DNA of 64,000 bases, taken from assembly GCA_002314915.1 (NCBI GenBank), contig DCHU01000082.1:6591-70590 (forward strand). The letters run 5' to 3'. Below are positions 61,627 through 64,000 of this stretch, in pieces (within the stretch, counting starts at the first letter, position 1; every line of letters begins with the position of its first letter). This DNA is from Caryophanales bacterium UBA1744. Lineage in GTDB: Bacteria; Bacillota_I; Bacilli_A; RFN20; CAG-826. The notes beneath the pieces were generated by a model. The model was not told where the DNA came from and did not search any database. It saw only the letters and a list, made by a program, of their open reading frames with translations. The translations under genes and the position numbers were made by a program.

Positions 61627-62652
61627 ATGAAAAACAAAAAGATGTTAATGGGTGTTGCTTTAGCAGCTTTGTTCCTCACTGGATGCGGTGAGAAGCCAGC
61701 ACCAGCAAAATCATCGGAGAAGCCAGCAGACACAACAAGCCAGGCTGAACAGAAGACATCCCAAGATGGCGGTCAGCAGACCTCATCACAGACCAAAACG
61801 TCAAGCACAGCTCCTGTTTCAAACAGAAAGCACACAGTCACAATCGGTGAGGGTGCAGCTACAGAAGTTGTTGAAGGAACAGCACTCACAAAGCCAGCAG
61901 ACCCAACAGCACCTGCAGGACAGGTCTTCTATGGATGGAAGAACACACTCAATGGCGGACAGATCTGGGATTTCGTAAAAGAAGACCTCAACAAAGTTAT
62001 GGCAGACGTCAAGCTCGAACCATTATTCGTTCCTGCAGACATCGACCCACAGCTCTTTGAAGCAGAACTTTGTCCAGATATCACTGCTGTTTATGGCGGT
62101 GAATTAGGTATGCCAGGCGCTACATATTCAGGTGGCCAGCAGGGCAAAGGCTTGATCGGACGTGACTACTACGATGAATATGGCGTCACAGGCATCGACG
62201 AGGACAACCTCGCATTCGTCCACTTCATGTACGTTAAGGGCGATACATTAACTTGGGAACTCACATCTGATGTAGCAGCAGAGAACGTCACAATCCTCGC
62301 TAGATTCGGCGCAGAATACGGTGTTACAAACCCAGATAACGACGAAGTATGGGCTAGAGTCACTGACGAATCATTCCCAATCACAGTCAACGGCGAAGCA
62401 ATCAAATACGGAACAGTCACACTCCACAACATTCCACAGATCGGACAGTTCCTCTCATTCCAGGATTACTTCCTCAGCGCTTCAGTCTCATTAAAGGCTG
62501 GCAAGAACGTCATCCAGATGAAGGTTGATAACATGGATACTTTAAACGGAACAATCGCATCATCCGCACCATGCGTCGACTCAATCAAGCTCTACTCAAC
62601 AAGCGAACTTACTTGGGATGCTGCAGAATACGACAACCTCGTTAGAGACTAA
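61627..62652 (+). CDS. Lipoprotein with CBM35-like sugar-binding module
   Basis: A 341-residue lipoprotein: lipobox LTGC (about Cys20), then a linker rich in Ser, Thr, Gln and Lys (22-70). Residues about 75-130 look like an InlB-type repeat ('TVTIGEGAATEVVEG' ... 'FYGWKN'). The rest (about 150-330) resembles a CBM6/35 beta-sandwich, ending 'LKAGKNVIQMKVDN' and 'CVDSIKLYS'. It probably holds glycans at the cell surface for the adjacent GH3 enzymes. GAGGAG is 6 nt before the ATG at 61627. Confidence 0.78.
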   Translation: MKNKKMLMGVALAALFLTGCGEKPAPAKSSEKPADTTSQAEQKTSQDGGQQTSSQTKTSSTAPVSNRKHTVTIGEGAATEVVEGTALTKPADPTAPAGQVFYGWKNTLNGGQIWDFVKEDLNKVMADVKLEPLFVPADIDPQLFEAELCPDITAVYGGELGMPGATYSGGQQGKGLIGRDYYDEYGVTGIDEDNLAFVHFMYVKGDTLTWELTSDVAAENVTILARFGAEYGVTNPDNDEVWARVTDESFPITVNGEAIKYGTVTLHNIPQIGQFLSFQDYFLSASVSLKAGKNVIQMKVDNMDTLNGTIASSAPCVDSIKLYSTSELTWDAAEYDNLVRD

Positions 62653-62684
62653 TTAAAAAACAAACCAATAAAAGGACTAACAAT

Positions 62685-64000
62685 ATGGGCCTCAAAAAAT
62701 TATTAAAACCCAGCGTGATTATTTGGGGTGTTAGCGCCGTCCTCGTGGCAGGCGTTCTCACCGCAGGTAACATTGCTGCAAACATGTATGAAGTCGTTTT
62801 AAGCGGCGTCTTTGGACATAAGAGAGCAATCGTTGACCCAAACGATCCAGGAACACCTTTTGAACAGGATTGCCAAACAAAAGAAGAAGCATACAACAAC
62901 GGTATGGCGGTCTCTAAAGAGATTTGCCAGGAAGGTATGATCCTTCTCAAAAACGACAACAACGCACTTCCGATGAGCTCGGGAACTAAGGTTTCTGTCT
63001 TCGGCAAGAACTCAGTCGCTTTAGTCTATGGCGGTTCAGGATCTGCGGCTCCTTCAAAGGAAATCATCGCCAGATCAAAAACAATCTACGATTCACTTGA
63101 AGCGGTTGGAATCAAATGCAACACCGCATTAAAGGATTTCTACAGCGACGCAAAGCTTTCGGGCGAAGGACGTTCCGATAACCCAACTATGGCGGAAATG
63201 GATAAGGGTCAGTCAGGTGTTGCAACACTTAAGACTGGCGAAACTCCACTCAGCTCATATCCAGATTCACTCAAAAACACATATTCCGAATACTCAGATG
63301 CAGCAATTATGGTTGTATCTCGTATCGCAGGTGAAAACTTCGACTTGCCTCGTGCTTCAGATGATGGTGCAGCACACTATCTCGAACTCGACGCAAACGA
63401 AAAGGCATTGTTAAAAGACATTGTCGAATCCAAGAAGTTCAAACGTGTCATCCTCTTACTCAACGGTTCTAACTATGTTGACGTTGGATTCTTAAAGGAT
63501 GCAAATTCTGGCGTTGATGCTTGCATCAATATCGGAAGCCCTGGTGAAAACGGAATCATGGCACTTGGTGAAATCCTCACCGGCAAGGTGAACCCGTCAG
63601 GTCACACAGTTGACACGATTTACACCAACTACGATAAAGATCCAGTCTGGCAGAACTTCGGTGGTAACTTCTCAAAGGGTGGCGACAGCTATCTCAAGAA
63701 CGAGACAACACCAACCTCATATTACTTCGTTGAATACGAAGAGAACATCTACCTTGGATACCGTTACTACGAAACACGTGGTAAGGATGATCCAACATGG
63801 TATAGCAACAACGTTGTCTATCCATTCGGTTACGGCTTAAGCTACACAACGTTTGAACAGAGCGTCGTCGATTTTGGTGGAAATGAGTTAGACCCAACTC
63901 CGAACAAAGAATTCGAAGTCAGTGTCAAGGTAAAGAACACAGGCTCCGTCGCCGGTAAACAGGTTGTTCAACTTTATGTTGAGGCACCTTACAAATCAGG
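62685..64000 (+). CDS. Second domain-permuted GH3 glycoside hydrolase (C-terminal part beyond window)
   Basis: 438 codons are visible and the frame is open to the window edge. A membrane-anchor or signal helix (about 8-32) is followed by the GH3 C-domain first ('GMILLKNDNNALPM'), then a fibronectin-III-like domain starting at about 400, the same permuted order as the first GH3. 'YPFGYGLSYTTFEQ' is almost identical to the first enzyme (FPFGYGLSYTTFEQ). The catalytic barrel with its nucleophile must lie beyond 64000. AAAGGA is 8 nt before the ATG. Its sequence is related to, but clearly diverged from, the upstream paralogue. Confidence 0.9.
   Translation, partial: MGLKKLLKPSVIIWGVSAVLVAGVLTAGNIAANMYEVVLSGVFGHKRAIVDPNDPGTPFEQDCQTKEEAYNNGMAVSKEICQEGMILLKNDNNALPMSSGTKVSVFGKNSVALVYGGSGSAAPSKEIIARSKTIYDSLEAVGIKCNTALKDFYSDAKLSGEGRSDNPTMAEMDKGQSGVATLKTGETPLSSYPDSLKNTYSEYSDAAIMVVSRIAGENFDLPRASDDGAAHYLELDANEKALLKDIVESKKFKRVILLLNGSNYVDVGFLKDANSGVDACINIGSPGENGIMALGEILTGKVNPSGHTVDTIYTNYDKDPVWQNFGGNFSKGGDSYLKNETTPTSYYFVEYEENIYLGYRYYETRGKDDPTWYSNNVVYPFGYGLSYTTFEQSVVDFGGNELDPTPNKEFEVSVKVKNTGSVAGKQVVQLYVEAPYKS

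Noticed and set aside
1..64000. TGA read as Trp (Mycoplasma code)
   Set aside because: TGA is the natural stop of dnaA, rlbA, rsmA and rnpA, each at the expected protein end, and no conserved gene has an internal TGA.

Overview
The window is the chromosomal replication origin region of a low-to-mid GC Bacillota, probably an uncultured gut member of the Bacilli/Erysipelotrichia/RF39 side of the phylum. The core order rpmH-rnpA-yidC-jag-mnmE to the left and dnaA-dnaN-rlbA-recF-gyrB-gyrA-serS to the right of the origin is the classic Bacillota arrangement, and lipoproteins and surface anchors suit a single-membrane cell. TGA ends dnaA, rlbA, rsmA and rnpA, so the standard code is used and not the Mycoplasma code. 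Species-level placement is a guess.

Left of the origin nearly everything is on the minus strand, that is, leading-strand away from oriC. In transcription order from the origin: rpmH, rnpA, yidC, khpB/jag (terminator), a DUF2188 membrane protein, mnmE, tatD, rnmV, rsmA, ispE (terminator); a ribbon-helix-helix antitoxin paired with a zinc macrodomain; a TetR gene and the undecaprenyl-phosphate transporter popT on the plus strand; then flavodoxin, pth, mfd, rqcP, ftsH, dusB and a two-subunit ABC exporter that runs off the left edge. Several neighbours overlap by a few bases, implying translational coupling.

The origin is bipartite: a dense DnaA-box cluster before dnaA, and more boxes plus a very AT-rich stretch between dnaA and dnaN. 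To the right the plus strand carries dnaA to serS, the SRP RNA, tadA, then a tight six-gene operon (MacB-like ABC protein, P-type ATPase, psuG, TetR, iron alcohol dehydrogenase, degenerate M50 protease). A minus-strand patch (orphan AbiEi-like antitoxin, tldE-tldD) is followed by housekeeping genes rpmE, metG and an rRNA uracil methyltransferase.

From 50.9 kb on the content is accessory. A five-gene cassette (DUF2975 membrane protein, Xre regulator, lipoprotein, a secreted protein with three 108-residue repeats, ABC transporter) lies downstream of a promoter with two identical 10-bp direct repeats 21 bp apart. Two small membrane proteins follow, then a polysaccharide-use locus: two domain-permuted GH3 glycosidases (the second cut by the right edge) flanking a CBM35-like lipoprotein.

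The most notable observations are: quinolone-contact residues replaced in both GyrA and GyrB; at least four genes with a -10 box exactly 6 nt before the ATG and no Shine-Dalgarno sequence (predicted leaderless mRNAs); the repeat-protein/ABC cassette; the RHH-macrodomain pair lacking a toxin; and an M50-family protein that has lost its first zinc histidine.
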